Positions 1 through 8,504 of a stretch of DNA of 64,000 nucleotides are shown here, one piece after another; the stretch's first letter is position 1; the number at the start of each line of letters is the position of its first letter. The notes beneath the pieces were generated by a model. That model ran no database searches and was not told the DNA's origin. It saw nothing but the letters and a program-made list of their open reading frames with translations. A program made the position numbers and the translations under genes. Origin of the DNA: Haloplanus salinarum (GTDB lineage: Archaea; Halobacteriota; Halobacteria; Halobacteriales; Haloferacaceae); assembly GCF_024498175.1 (NCBI RefSeq), contig NZ_CP101823.1, forward strand, positions 3,168,987 to 3,232,986, read 5' to 3'.

Positions 1-71
1 CGTCACCCGCATTCGGCGAGAGGTTGCCGGCCGGGTGCCTTATACTGTCGGCTGTGGGTTCGAGACAGTCG

Positions 72-296
72 TCACCGCTCACGGTTCGGGTTCGTCCGGT
101 AGTCGTGGCTGACGACGAACGCCGCGGCGTTGCCGAGGATCAGGAGGCCGATCCAGGAGAGGGGCGCACCGAGGGCGAGGAGGACGACGGCGACGAACGG
201 AAGGACGACGGCGCTCCAGAAGGCCGCGGCGCGGACGGCCGACCCGGTGCGCGCGGCGGCGGACCGAGCGTGGCTGGTGACGATGGAGGGGACCAT
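72..296 (-). CDS. small haloarchaeal membrane protein, function unknown
   Basis: A 74-residue protein. Two hydrophobic stretches (about residues 24-42 and 46-63) predict a two-helix inner-membrane hairpin, followed by a short charged tail (DYRTNPNRER). I chose the internal ATG at 296 because an upstream extension would be charged, unlike the membrane core, and an ATG preceded by an AT-rich box fits a leaderless haloarchaeal start; the alternative start lies 63 bases upstream. It is downstream of and on the same strand as the copper ATPase, 77 bases after that gene's stop, so it may be the last gene of the copper operon. I do not recognise a family. Confidence 0.6.
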   Translation of the reverse strand: MVPSIVTSHARSAAARTGSAVRAAAFWSAVVLPFVAVVLLALGAPLSWIGLLILGNAAAFVVSHDYRTNPNRER

Positions 297-373
297 ATCC
301 AGGTTATCGATCCCCACGTCAAAAGGTGGTTCGATCGCGCAAACGCGTGTTTGAGTCACGGCCGCCGTCGACC

Positions 374-2803
374 TCAGTCTGCCGGCGACGGCACGAGGTC
401 GGGATCCGAGTCTGGATTCGCCATCCCCTCACCGTCGTTTCCCTCCCCGTCCACTCCCAGTCCTCGCGCCGAGTTCCCCACCACCAACAGGCTACTCACC
501 GCCATCGCGACGGCGGCGACCAGGGGGTTGAGGACGCCCAACGCGGCCGCCGGAACGGCGAGGGCGTTGTAGAGGAACGCCCACGCGAGGTTTCCCCGGA
601 GGCGGCGCTTCGTCGCTGCGGTCAGGGCGAACACCCGTGGCACGGTCGTCAGATCGTCCGTCGTGACGACGGCGTCGGCGGCGTCCGCGGCGAGACGGGT
701 GCCGCTCTCGAGCGAGATACCCAAGTCCGCGGCCGCGAGCGCCGGCGCGTCGTTGCTCCCGTCGCCGACCATCACCGTCGTCCCCTCCGTCCGGAGGCGC
801 TCGATCACCTCGGCCTTCGCTTCGGGGGGCACGCCCGCGAACACGTCGTCTACGTCGGGATGCTCGCGGAAGCGGGCGGCCGCCGACTCGCCGTCGCCGG
901 TAATGACGACCACGCGCGCCACGTCCTCCGCGACGGCCGAGACGACCGACTCCCACTCGGGTCGGGGTTCGTCGCCGGCGACGAGGACGCCCCGGACGCG
1001 GTCGTCCCCCCCGACGTAGGCGGCGACGCGCCCGCCGTCGACGGCGCGGTCGTAGCGCTCGCGGTAGCGGTCCGGGATCGTACAGCCCTCGAACAGGTCG
1101 GCGCGGCCGACGGTCACGCGGTCGCCCTGCACGACGCCACTGACCCCCCGTCCCGGATGACGCTCGAAGTCGTCGACGGCGAGGTCGGGAACGTCGACTG
1201 CGTCGGTCACCGCCCGCCCCATCGGGTGGTCGGCGAACGTCTCGACGGCGGCGGCGCGGACGATGGCGTCGTCGTCACCGACCGCATCGTACAGTCGCAT
1301 CTCGCCCGTCGTCAGCGTCCCCGTCTTGTCGAAGGCGACGATGTCCGCTTCGGTCGCGCGCTCGAACACGTCGCCGTCGGTGACGACGACCCCCGAATCG
1401 AGCGCCTCTCGGACGCCCGCGGCGACGGCGAGCGGCGTCGCCAGTCCCAGCGCACAGGGACAGGAGACGACGAGGACGGTCAGCCCGGTCAGGAAGGCGG
1501 CGGTCGGCCCCGCGCCGAGGGCGAGGTGGACGACGAACGCCGCGAGCGCCAGCAGGACGACGACAGGGACGAACACCGCCGCGATGCGGTCGGCGAGGCG
1601 CTGGACGCCCGAGCGCGAACTCCGGACGCGCCAGAGATGAGAGACGAGGCGGTCGAGCGTGCTCGTCGCCGCCTCGTCGGCCTCGATCACGACGCCGCCC
1701 TCGGTGACGAGGCCCCCGCCGATCACCTCGTCGTCGACCGCCCGACGGACGGGCACGGACTCACCGGTGACGAGCGACTCGTCGACGGCGGCAGTACCCT
1801 CCACCACGGTGCCGTCGACGGGGATGCGCTCCCCCGTGCCGACGACGAGTTCGTCCCCCGCCGTCACGTCCTCGACGGCGACCGTCTCCTCGCCCCCGCT
1901 CGTCCGCCGGCGAGCCTCGGACACCCGGCTCTCGGTGAGTTCGGTCAGCCGTCCCGCCGCGCGCTCCTTCAGGCGCGTCTCGTAGTACCCACCGAGGGTC
2001 ACGACGACGACGACCACGGTCGTGATGTCGAAGTACACCTCGGTGCCACCGAGGAGGAGCGTCGTCGTCGAGTAGACGTAGGCGGTGCCGGCCGCGAGCG
2101 CGACCAACAGGTCCATGTTCGGCCGGCCGGCCCGCAGGCTGACGTATGCCCCGCGGAGGATGGGGTAGCCGGTGTAGCCGAGGACGACGCTCGTCATCAA
2201 CCAGACGTTCCAGAGGAGATACTGGCCCGCGAGCCCTTCCACGTCGAGCAGGCTCACGTCGAGGCCGAGATAGGTGGGGTAGAGAAAGAGGACGTACCAC
2301 GCCATCGTCATCATGGCGAAGAAGCCGCCGATGATGAGGCGCCCGATCGTCTCGGTGGTGTCGTCCTCGCCCTCGGCGTCGACCGGGCGGGCGCGGTAGC
2401 CGGCGCCGTCCAGAATCGCGGGCAGATCGTCCTCGCCGAGGTGGTCCGGGTCGTAGACGAGGCGGACCAGATTGGACGGATACGACGCCTCGGCGTCGAC
2501 GACTCCGGCGGTGTCCGTCGCCCGCGTCTCCAGAAACGCTTCGCAGGTCGCACAGTGCATCCCGTCGACGGCGACGAAGGCGGAGTCGGTGTTGTCGGGG
2601 TCGACATCCGCGTCGGCGTCGTCATCCCCGAGCGCCGCTCGCACGCCCTCGGCGCCGTCCACGTCGGCGGCCGACGTATCCTCCATTCCCGACAGCGTCC
2701 GCGACACCTCCAGACAGCCCCGGCAGCAGAAGGTGCCGTCCACGTCCTCGTCGCGTACCGGCGGATCGGGCGTCGGCAGATCACAGAGCGTACAGGAGCT
2801 CAT
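374..2803 (-). CDS. heavy-metal (copper) translocating P-type ATPase
   Basis: An 809-residue P1B-type ATPase that should move Cu+ across the membrane. An N-terminal Cys cluster (C4, C7, C26, C27, C30) resembles the metal-binding domain found in CcoI/FixI-type ATPases. An HMA domain follows with a CxxC pair at C84/C87. Then come the actuator motif TGES near residue 346, the membrane CPC motif near 448 that marks Cu/Ag transport, and the phosphorylation motif DKTGTLT with D492. The start at 2803 overlaps the stop of the SafE-like gene by four bases (ATGA), implying translational coupling; longer upstream starts would add Arg/Pro-rich shadow sequence. Lying divergent from a ba3 oxidase operon, it more likely supplies copper for oxidase assembly than resistance, but export for detoxification is not excluded. 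Confidence 0.93.
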   Translation of the reverse strand: MSSCTLCDLPTPDPPVRDEDVDGTFCCRGCLEVSRTLSGMEDTSAADVDGAEGVRAALGDDDADADVDPDNTDSAFVAVDGMHCATCEAFLETRATDTAGVVDAEASYPSNLVRLVYDPDHLGEDDLPAILDGAGYRARPVDAEGEDDTTETIGRLIIGGFFAMMTMAWYVLFLYPTYLGLDVSLLDVEGLAGQYLLWNVWLMTSVVLGYTGYPILRGAYVSLRAGRPNMDLLVALAAGTAYVYSTTTLLLGGTEVYFDITTVVVVVVTLGGYYETRLKERAAGRLTELTESRVSEARRRTSGGEETVAVEDVTAGDELVVGTGERIPVDGTVVEGTAAVDESLVTGESVPVRRAVDDEVIGGGLVTEGGVVIEADEAATSTLDRLVSHLWRVRSSRSGVQRLADRIAAVFVPVVVLLALAAFVVHLALGAGPTAAFLTGLTVLVVSCPCALGLATPLAVAAGVREALDSGVVVTDGDVFERATEADIVAFDKTGTLTTGEMRLYDAVGDDDAIVRAAAVETFADHPMGRAVTDAVDVPDLAVDDFERHPGRGVSGVVQGDRVTVGRADLFEGCTIPDRYRERYDRAVDGGRVAAYVGGDDRVRGVLVAGDEPRPEWESVVSAVAEDVARVVVITGDGESAAARFREHPDVDDVFAGVPPEAKAEVIERLRTEGTTVMVGDGSNDAPALAAADLGISLESGTRLAADAADAVVTTDDLTTVPRVFALTAATKRRLRGNLAWAFLYNALAVPAAALGVLNPLVAAVAMAVSSLLVVGNSARGLGVDGEGNDGEGMANPDSDPDLVPSPAD

Positions 2804-3627
2804 CCGAGCGGTTGGTAGACGGGAATCATCGGGTGGGGGATGTGGATACCGACGAGCATCAGGCCGTGGGCCAGCGGCAGGTAGCCGAGGGCGACGAAGG
2901 CGACGCCGAGGACCCGATGGAGTCCCACTCGCGTTCTCGTATCGAGCGACTGGAAGACGGTACCGTACGCGAGCAGCGTCGGCACGGTGCCGAGACCGAG
3001 GACGGCGAGGGACAGCGCCCCGCGAGTCGGTGACCCGACGGCGAAGGCGTAGAGGAAGGCGGGATAGAGCAGCGGACAGGGAAGGAAGCCGTGGAGCGCA
3101 CCGAGGGCGGCGATCCGCGGGCCGCCGACCCACTGGTCGACGCGGGCCGTGACGGCGCCGTAAATCCGCGTGAAGGCGTCACCGACGACGGGCAGCGAGC
3201 CACCGTGGCCGACCGATCCACGGACGACGTAGCCAGCCCCGGTGAAGATGATGAACCCACCGACCAGAATCCCGGTGGCGGCACGCACGTCCGTCGCGAT
3301 GGTGGCGATGGCGGCGGCGTCGAAGAAGACGGCGCCGAGGGCGCCCATCAGGGCCCCGATCAGGGTGTAGCTAGCCGTTCGACCGGCGTTGAAGAGGAGA
3401 TGCTGGCGGACGTCGATGGGTCGCACGCGGTCGGCCTCGGCGCCCATACGGTTGGCGTACAGCGTCACCAGCGGCCCACACATCCCGAGGCAGTGGGCGC
3501 CGCCGAGGACTCCGATGGCGAGGAAGACGAGGAGTCCCGGGTCGCTCGCCACGGCGGAGACCTCAGTGCCGGCACTCGTTCCGCTGGCGGCGATGCCGAC
3601 GCTGGCGAGGTGGGCCAAGGGGAGCAT
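2800..3627 (-). CDS. SafE/TauE-like (DsbD-like) membrane protein, probable copper handling
   Basis: 275 residues with about six predicted membrane helices. It carries the family signature GGAHCLGMCGPLV near residues 41-53, whose paired Cys are thought to bind metal or act in redox. Proteins of this family sit next to CcoI-type copper ATPases in many bacteria and support maturation of copper-heme oxidases. Here its stop overlaps the ATPase start (ATGA), and the small membrane gene upstream ends only a few bases away, so the three form a tight operon divergent from the oxidase genes. A role in copper delivery is inferred from context; the general name sulfite exporter is only a family label. 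Confidence 0.88.
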   Translation of the reverse strand: MLPLAHLASVGIAASGTSAGTEVSAVASDPGLLVFLAIGVLGGAHCLGMCGPLVTLYANRMGAEADRVRPIDVRQHLLFNAGRTASYTLIGALMGALGAVFFDAAAIATIATDVRAATGILVGGFIIFTGAGYVVRGSVGHGGSLPVVGDAFTRIYGAVTARVDQWVGGPRIAALGALHGFLPCPLLYPAFLYAFAVGSPTRGALSLAVLGLGTVPTLLAYGTVFQSLDTRTRVGLHRVLGVAFVALGYLPLAHGLMLVGIHIPHPMIPVYQPLG

Positions 3628-3630
3628 CGT

Positions 3631-3819
3631 CTACCTAGACGCCGATATAGCGGCCTTGGATGCCGATTCGCTCGGGAAGAACATCACGTACACGCTCGCG
3701 GCGATGAGGACGACGTTGACGAGCGACACCGCCGCGATGGACTCGATCGACAGCGTGTACACTGCGACCGGGAGCAACGCAAGCAGCCCGACCAACGGAA
3801 CGGTACGGATGGAAACCAT
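3631..3819 (-). CDS. small two-helix membrane protein of the copper/oxidase region
   Basis: 62 residues, almost all hydrophobic, with two predicted membrane helices (about 5-24 and 30-50) and a short Ser/Ala-rich tail. It is the first gene of the minus-strand operon that continues into the SafE-like protein and the copper ATPase; only three bases separate its stop from the next start. A TATA-like AT-rich box lies about 27 bases before the ATG, so the transcript is probably leaderless. I do not recognise a named family. Its place suggests a small accessory protein for copper loading or oxidase assembly, which is inference only. Confidence 0.7.
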   Translation of the reverse strand: MVSIRTVPLVGLLALLPVAVYTLSIESIAAVSLVNVVLIAASVYVMFFPSESASKAAISASR

Positions 3820-3843
3820 ACTCCTACTCTCGGTCTTTCGAAC

Positions 3844-3851
3844 TAATAATT
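3844..3851 (-). promoter_or_regulatory. TATA-like box of the copper-module operon
   Basis: The AT-rich stretch reads ATTATTAG on the minus strand and is centred about 27 bases before the ATG at 3819. That is the expected distance for a leaderless haloarchaeal transcript. It shares the 243-bp divergent intergenic region with the oxidase promoter, so common regulation is possible. Confidence 0.5.
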
Positions 3852-3888
3852 GCCGCCGCTATTCCCGCGAGTCGAAAACGGGCTCCCG

Positions 3889-3900
3889 ATTTATGTAATA
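3889..3900 (+). promoter_or_regulatory. TATA-like box of the halocyanin/ba3 oxidase operon
   Basis: An AT-rich stretch GATTTATGTAAT stands out in very GC-rich DNA. A start site about 25 bases downstream would fall near 3920, leaving a leader of about 143 bases before the halocyanin ATG at 4063. The leader contains a strong ribosome binding site (GGGAGGA at 4049-4055), unlike most leaderless genes in the window. Confidence 0.5.
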
Positions 3901-3919
3901 GAAGGTCCGTGTGGTCTCT

Positions 3920-4066
3920 ATGGTCGCATTCGACGGCAGCGAGCGGTTCGTCGGCCGCGGGGGTGGACGCGCCCGGCGGGGGCGATGCGGACATCGGCGA
4001 CCGTCGTCCGGCCGGCCGCGTTCGACGGACATGGCGCTCGACGACCACGGGAGGAACGGCATATGA
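3920..4066 (+). CDS. possible 48-residue leader ORF ahead of halocyanin
   Basis: An open frame begins with ATG almost exactly where the transcript predicted from the upstream TATA box would start. Its stop overlaps the halocyanin start (ATGA at 4063-4066). The product is Arg/Gly-rich (MVAFDGSERFVGRGGGRARR...), which is typical of chance frames in GC-rich DNA, so it may not be a real protein. The exact coupling to the next gene and the leaderless-type start are the only support. A plain 5' leader is the main alternative. Confidence 0.22.
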   Translation: MVAFDGSERFVGRGGGRARRGRCGHRRPSSGRPRSTDMALDDHGRNGI

Positions 4067-4977
4067 CCGACTCGACGGATCGCTCCGTGCTGACGCGACG
4101 GACGGCGCTTCGGACCGCCGCCGGGGCGGTGGCGGCCGGCCTCGGCGCCCGTACCGTCACCGCACAGGACGGCGTCGACTACGGCGGCTGGTTCGGCTCC
4201 GGGACCGGCGGCGAGACGGGGAACTTCGACGGCACCGTCGACCGCACCGGGCAGGATTCGGTGACGATCGAGGTCGGCTCCGAGGGCAACGGCGGGCCCT
4301 ACGCCTTCGGCCCCGCCGCCGTCCGGATCGATCCCGGGACTGCGGTGACCTTCGAGTGGGTGTCCGACACCCACAACATCCTGATCGAGGAACAGCCGTC
4401 CGATGCCGACTGGGGCGGCGTCGAAGCCATCGAGAACAGCGGCTACACCCACGAACACACCTTCGAGACCGAGGGCGTCTACAAGTACTACTGTCAGCCA
4501 CACCTCGCGCTCGGGATGAAAGGTGCCGTCGTCGTCGGCGGTAGTGGCGGCGGTGGCGGTGACGGCGGCGGTGGCGGCGGTGGCGGCGACGGCGGCGGTG
4601 GCGAGTCGGGTACCGGCGGCGGCGGTGGCGGCGGTGGCGGTGGCGGCACCTCGCCCACGCTCTCCCTGGCCTTCCGCCTCGTCGGTGCCGGTGTGGCGGC
4701 GGCGCTCGCCGTCGTCCTCGGCATCACCGGCTGGGTGTTCCTCAACTACGACGAGTTCACGACGACCGCCGATACGGGGACGGAACCCTCGCAGGCCGAG
4801 CGGACGTCCACGGAGTCGACCTTCGAGGCGGGGGTCGTCCGCGAACTCGACCACGACGAGTACGACCCCTACGGGACGGCGACACTGATCGTCGTCTACC
4901 TCGGGATCATCAGCCTGCTGTGGGTGTTCATGTACTTCGTCGAGTTCCTCGGCGGCGGACCGACGGTGATCGGCTAA
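4063..4977 (+). CDS. halocyanin (blue copper) domain fused to a membrane domain
   Basis: 304 residues. A Tat signal (TRRTALRTAAGAVAAG, residues 11-26) exports the protein folded. The halocyanin domain (about 36-160) has the type I copper ligands H104, C144, H147 and M152. A Gly-rich linker (about 159-215) joins it to a membrane helix near 218-247, a loop, and a second helix near 275-300. It should carry electrons to the CuA site of the oxidase encoded next. The start at 4063 is chosen because the Tat signal begins there and a strong ribosome binding site (GGGAGGA) lies about eight bases upstream. Separate halocyanins are usual in haloarchaea; tethering to two helices suggests a bound oxidase subunit. 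Confidence 0.9.
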   Translation: MTDSTDRSVLTRRTALRTAAGAVAAGLGARTVTAQDGVDYGGWFGSGTGGETGNFDGTVDRTGQDSVTIEVGSEGNGGPYAFGPAAVRIDPGTAVTFEWVSDTHNILIEEQPSDADWGGVEAIENSGYTHEHTFETEGVYKYYCQPHLALGMKGAVVVGGSGGGGGDGGGGGGGGDGGGGESGTGGGGGGGGGGGTSPTLSLAFRLVGAGVAAALAVVLGITGWVFLNYDEFTTTADTGTEPSQAERTSTESTFEAGVVRELDHDEYDPYGTATLIVVYLGIISLLWVFMYFVEFLGGGPTVIG

Positions 4978-4992
4978 CTGGAGGATTCACAC

Positions 4993-5499
4993 ATGGAAAT
5001 TCATCGATACGAGAAACTCTGGACCGTGGCCGCGCTCCTGTTGATCGTCGGGCTCATCGCGACGGTGACCTACGGAGCGGTCGGCCCTGGTGTAACGATG
5101 GTCAGCGACTCCGGTGGAACGGTCGACGCCGACTCGCTCGGCGACACCGAGTTCGGCGACCCCGGCGTGACGCAGGTCGGCGAGAACGAGTACGAGGTTC
5201 ACGTCGTGGCCCGACAGTTCCTCTTCCAGCCCGGAACCGCCGAGCCGATCCGGGTGCCGGCCAACTCGGAGGTGACGTTCTACATCACCGCCGCCGACGT
5301 GGTTCACGGCTTCGAAGTCGCGGGCACCAACGTCAACGTCATGGCGATTCCGGGGCAGGTCGCCGAGGTGACCGTCCGGTTCGACGACCCCGCGGAGTAC
5401 GGGATCGTCTGTCACGAGTACTGTGGCTCCGGCCACCATACGATGGCGGGGCAACTCGTCGTCGTGCCCGAAGACGAGTACGACACGGAGGGTAGCTAA
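4993..5499 (+). CDS. cbaB: ba3-type cytochrome c oxidase subunit II (CuA)
   Basis: 168 residues. One N-terminal membrane helix (about 9-30) anchors an external cupredoxin domain. The full CuA ligand set is visible: H105, then C140-x-E142-x-C144-x3-H148-x2-M151 (motif CHEYCGSGHHTM). Its short length and single helix match ba3/B-family subunit II rather than the longer aa3 form. A GGAGG site precedes the ATG, and its stop TAA is followed directly by the subunit I ATG. It takes electrons from halocyanin and passes them to subunit I. Confidence 0.95.
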   Translation: MEIHRYEKLWTVAALLLIVGLIATVTYGAVGPGVTMVSDSGGTVDADSLGDTEFGDPGVTQVGENEYEVHVVARQFLFQPGTAEPIRVPANSEVTFYITAADVVHGFEVAGTNVNVMAIPGQVAEVTVRFDDPAEYGIVCHEYCGSGHHTMAGQLVVVPEDEYDTEGS

Positions 5500-7179
5500 A
5501 TGGCATACGTCGACGACTTTCCGACCGACGCACGCATCGTCCGCTGGAACATGGCCGTCGCCTTCCTGGCGCTCGGCGTCGGCGGCCTGTTCGGCATGGT
5601 TCAGGCGCTCCACCGCACGGGTGTCTTCCGTGGCTTCGTGAGTTCCGCGGACTACTACACGGTGCTCACGGGTCACGGCGTCCTACTCGCACTCGTGTTC
5701 ACCATCTTCGCGCTGTGTGGGCTCTTCACTTGGGGCGTCACGCGAAGTCTCGACCGTTCGTTACCGAGCCCGAAGTTGACGTACACCTGGTTCGGCATGA
5801 TGTTCGTGGGTGCCGCCGTGGCCGCCATCACGATTCTCGGTGGGCTGGTTCCCTCCATCCCGTTCAACGCGGACGTACTCTACACGTTCTACGCACCGAT
5901 GAAGGCGCATCCAGCCTTCTACGCAGGTCTCGCGCTCTTCATCGTCGGGACGTGGCTCGCCGGTTTCGACTGGTTCCGCACCTACTGGCACTGGCGCGGT
6001 GACAACCCGGACCAGCGCATCCCACTGCAGACGTTCATGGTGTTGACGACCATGCTGATGTGGTACATCTCCTCGGCCGGCGTCGCGGTGGAGGTGCTCT
6101 TCTTCCTCCTCCCGTGGTCCCTCGGGCTGATCGCCGAGGTCGACCCGCTGCTCACCCGGACGCTCTTCTGGTACTTCGGCCACCCGGTCGTCTACTTCTG
6201 GCTCATGCCGGCGTACTTCATCTGGTACACCGTGTTGCCGAAGCTGTCCGGCGGGCGCCTGTTCAGCGACCCGCTCGCCCGCGTGGTGTTCGTCCTCTTC
6301 CTCCTGCTCTCGACGCCGGTCGGGTTCCACCACCAGTACGTCGATCCCGGCATCCCCGAGGGGTTCAAGTTCATCGCGATGACCAACACCATGTTCCTCC
6401 TCCTGCCCAGCCTGCTCACCGCGTTCACCGTCGTCGCCAGCATGGAACACGGCGCCCGACAGCGTGGCGGTGAGGGTCGTCTCTCCTGGCTGCGGAAACT
6501 CCCGTGGGACGAACCCGCCTTCGCCGGCTGTGCCCTCGCCGGCCTGATGTTCGCCGCCGGCGGCTTCTCCGGCATAATCAACGCCGGGATGAACATCAAC
6601 TACCTCGTCCACAACACCCTGTGGGTGCCCGGCCACTTCCACCTCACCGTCGGGACGGCCTCCGCGCTCACGTTCATGGCCGCGGGCTACTGGCTGTTCC
6701 CACAGATCACCGGCAACCGACTGCGATTCCGGTCGCTCGCGACGGTCCAGCCGTACCTCTGGTTCGTGGGCATGACGCTCATGTCGAACGCGATGCATCG
6801 GGCGGGGCTCGCGGGCATCCCTCGCCGCACCGCCGAACCCCAGTACGGGAGCGTCACGTTCGAGGGCGTCGTCGGCGGCGTGAGCGAGATGCGCATCCAG
6901 ATCGCCATCGGCGGGACGCTGCTGTTCGTCGCCCTTCTCCTCTTCCTGATCGTCGTCTTCGGCACCTGGCTGGGCGGCGACGGCACCGACACCATCCGGG
7001 TCAACGGCTCGATCCCGGCGCCGCTCTCCGGCCCGGAACACAGCCCGAAGATCCTCGACAACCTGAAGCTCTGGACGGCAGTCGCCATCGTCCTGATCGT
7101 GCTCGCCTACGGCCTCCCGCTGTCGGCACTGGTCGCCGACGGCCTGTTCGCCCCGGGAAGCCCGCCGATCCCGGTGTAA
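5500..7179 (+). CDS. cbaA: ba3-type cytochrome c oxidase subunit I
   Basis: 559 residues with about 13 predicted membrane helices. Heme and CuB ligands are recognisable: the first low-spin heme His in TGHGVLLAL, the CuB His in FGHPVVYFW (HPxVY), the CuB His pair in GFHHQYVDPG, and the His pair in VPGHFHLTVG. HPVVY in place of the HPEVY of A-type enzymes points to the B (ba3) family. The start directly abuts the cbaB stop, and GGAGGG lies upstream. This is the catalytic subunit of the terminal oxidase that reduces oxygen to water and pumps protons. Confidence 0.96.
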   Translation: MAYVDDFPTDARIVRWNMAVAFLALGVGGLFGMVQALHRTGVFRGFVSSADYYTVLTGHGVLLALVFTIFALCGLFTWGVTRSLDRSLPSPKLTYTWFGMMFVGAAVAAITILGGLVPSIPFNADVLYTFYAPMKAHPAFYAGLALFIVGTWLAGFDWFRTYWHWRGDNPDQRIPLQTFMVLTTMLMWYISSAGVAVEVLFFLLPWSLGLIAEVDPLLTRTLFWYFGHPVVYFWLMPAYFIWYTVLPKLSGGRLFSDPLARVVFVLFLLLSTPVGFHHQYVDPGIPEGFKFIAMTNTMFLLLPSLLTAFTVVASMEHGARQRGGEGRLSWLRKLPWDEPAFAGCALAGLMFAAGGFSGIINAGMNINYLVHNTLWVPGHFHLTVGTASALTFMAAGYWLFPQITGNRLRFRSLATVQPYLWFVGMTLMSNAMHRAGLAGIPRRTAEPQYGSVTFEGVVGGVSEMRIQIAIGGTLLFVALLLFLIVVFGTWLGGDGTDTIRVNGSIPAPLSGPEHSPKILDNLKLWTAVAIVLIVLAYGLPLSALVADGLFAPGSPPIPV

Positions 7180-7189
7180 CCACCCACTC

Positions 7190-7816
7190 GTGAGCGACGA
7201 TTCCACCACGCCGGACGACGGGACCGACGGAACGGAAAGCGGCCCCGCCGACCCGCCGGACGGGACGCCCGGTGGTCTCTCGAAGCGGACCCTGATCCGC
7301 TTGCTCGTCGGCTTCGGCATCGGCATCCCGCTGCTCGTCGAGGGGCTCACGTTCCTGGGCCTCCTCCGCGATCAGTTCGGCGGAAGCGGCGGTGACGACG
7401 CGGACGGGAGCGGGTCGACCCCGACCGCCGCCGACGACGGCGACGCCGTCGGTGTCGGCGACGACATGCTCCCGGAGACCGACCGCTCCGAGACGCTCTC
7501 CGGCGCCGTCCTCCGGGAGTCCGGTGGGGATCGCTGGCCGCTCTCCCTGACCGTCGACGTGACGAACACCGGATCGACCGACTACGAGTTCCAGTTGCTC
7601 GACGTCCACCTCGAGGACGGACGGAGCGTCGACGGGCGGACGAGCACCGACCGCCTGGCGCCCGAGGAGAACCGGACCGTCACGGCCGAGCGATCGATCC
7701 CCGCGGGGTCGACGCCCGCCGCGGTGTCCGTCGTCGCGCTGATCTACCGCGAGGAGGCGGTCGAGACGGTCGAACGACGCGTCGATCTGGCGAAGATTCC
7801 CGTCCGCGGCGGCTGA
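7190..7816 (+). CDS. TM-anchored protein of the oxidase operon, function unknown
   Basis: 208 residues starting at GTG, ten bases after the cbaA stop. An acidic, disordered N-terminus precedes one membrane helix (about residues 38-60). A second low-complexity acidic stretch then leads to a beta-rich domain (about 105-208; SLTVDVTNTGSTDYEFQLLD) like small extracellular immunoglobulin-like domains. It is likely anchored with the domain outside the cell. The position fits an extra oxidase subunit or assembly factor, but I do not recognise the family. The convergent gene ends at the next base. Confidence 0.75.
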   Translation: MSDDSTTPDDGTDGTESGPADPPDGTPGGLSKRTLIRLLVGFGIGIPLLVEGLTFLGLLRDQFGGSGGDDADGSGSTPTAADDGDAVGVGDDMLPETDRSETLSGAVLRESGGDRWPLSLTVDVTNTGSTDYEFQLLDVHLEDGRSVDGRTSTDRLAPEENRTVTAERSIPAGSTPAAVSVVALIYREEAVETVERRVDLAKIPVRGG

Positions 7817-8449
7817 TCACGCTCCGCGTTCCGCGTCCCCGAAGGCCGTCGGCTTCCAACGCAGCGTCCCACGAACCGCCTCCCACTCGTCGCACTCCCG
7901 GAGCCGATACCGGGCGAACGCGGCGTTCCTGATCAGTTCGAGTTCGGCCAGCCGGAGCCGTACCGCCCACCGGAGTCGTCCCCACTCGCGCCGTTCGCGA
8001 CCCTCCTCGGTCGTTCCGTCTTCCGGCTCGAAGTCGATATACTCGTCGCCCGCCTCGAACCCCGAGACGATGCCGTCCTGGGAGCGATGCCACCGTTCGT
8101 AGGTCCCGACGGGCAGCGTCTCGGTCGGCTCGGGCTCCCGCGAGAGCAGGGACTTGAATCGAACGTCCGGCCCGTCGCCGCCCCATCGGTAGCCCCTGGC
8201 GGTCAGCTTGATCGTCCCTGCCCCGTCGACGGCGCAGTTGAACTGGAGTCGGGCGTATCCCGACGACTCCGCCCCCGGCATCGTCGACGGCGTCAGGAAG
8301 GCGCCGTCGGCGTACTGGATCGGATACCGGGTCGCGTGTGCCCGCTCGACGACGGGCGCGGCCGGCGACGCCGACGGTTCGGGAGCGTCCGCGGCCGCGT
8401 CACCCCACGCTCCGGTGGCCGTCTCCTTCGGATCGACCCAGACCTTCAT
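7817..8449 (-). CDS. haloarchaeal hypothetical protein
   Basis: 210 residues, no signal peptide and no membrane helix. Acidic/Ala-Pro-rich near residues 18-34, then a probable beta-rich part (SSGYARLQFNCAVDGAGTIKLT) and an Arg-rich helical C-terminus (REWGRLRWAVRLRLAELEL). A single Cys is visible in each half. It is convergent with the oxidase operon, stop to stop. I do not recognise it. Coding is supported by the acidic composition and by the lack of a better frame in the interval. Confidence 0.6.
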   Translation of the reverse strand: MKVWVDPKETATGAWGDAAADAPEPSASPAAPVVERAHATRYPIQYADGAFLTPSTMPGAESSGYARLQFNCAVDGAGTIKLTARGYRWGGDGPDVRFKSLLSREPEPTETLPVGTYERWHRSQDGIVSGFEAGDEYIDFEPEDGTTEEGRERREWGRLRWAVRLRLAELELIRNAAFARYRLRECDEWEAVRGTLRWKPTAFGDAERGA

Positions 8450-8504
8450 GATCGATCATACGATACTCCGGCAAAAAACGGTTCCGGCGACGGCCGAGCG
8501 GCGT

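Noticed and set aside
326-2818. Very long open frame (830 codons) opposite the copper ATPase
   Set aside because: It is Arg/Gly/His-rich, has no domain, and is the antisense shadow of a clear P-type ATPase in GC-rich DNA. The same applies to the long frames opposite pncB and the surface proteases (26858-29002) and opposite truD (34055-36130).
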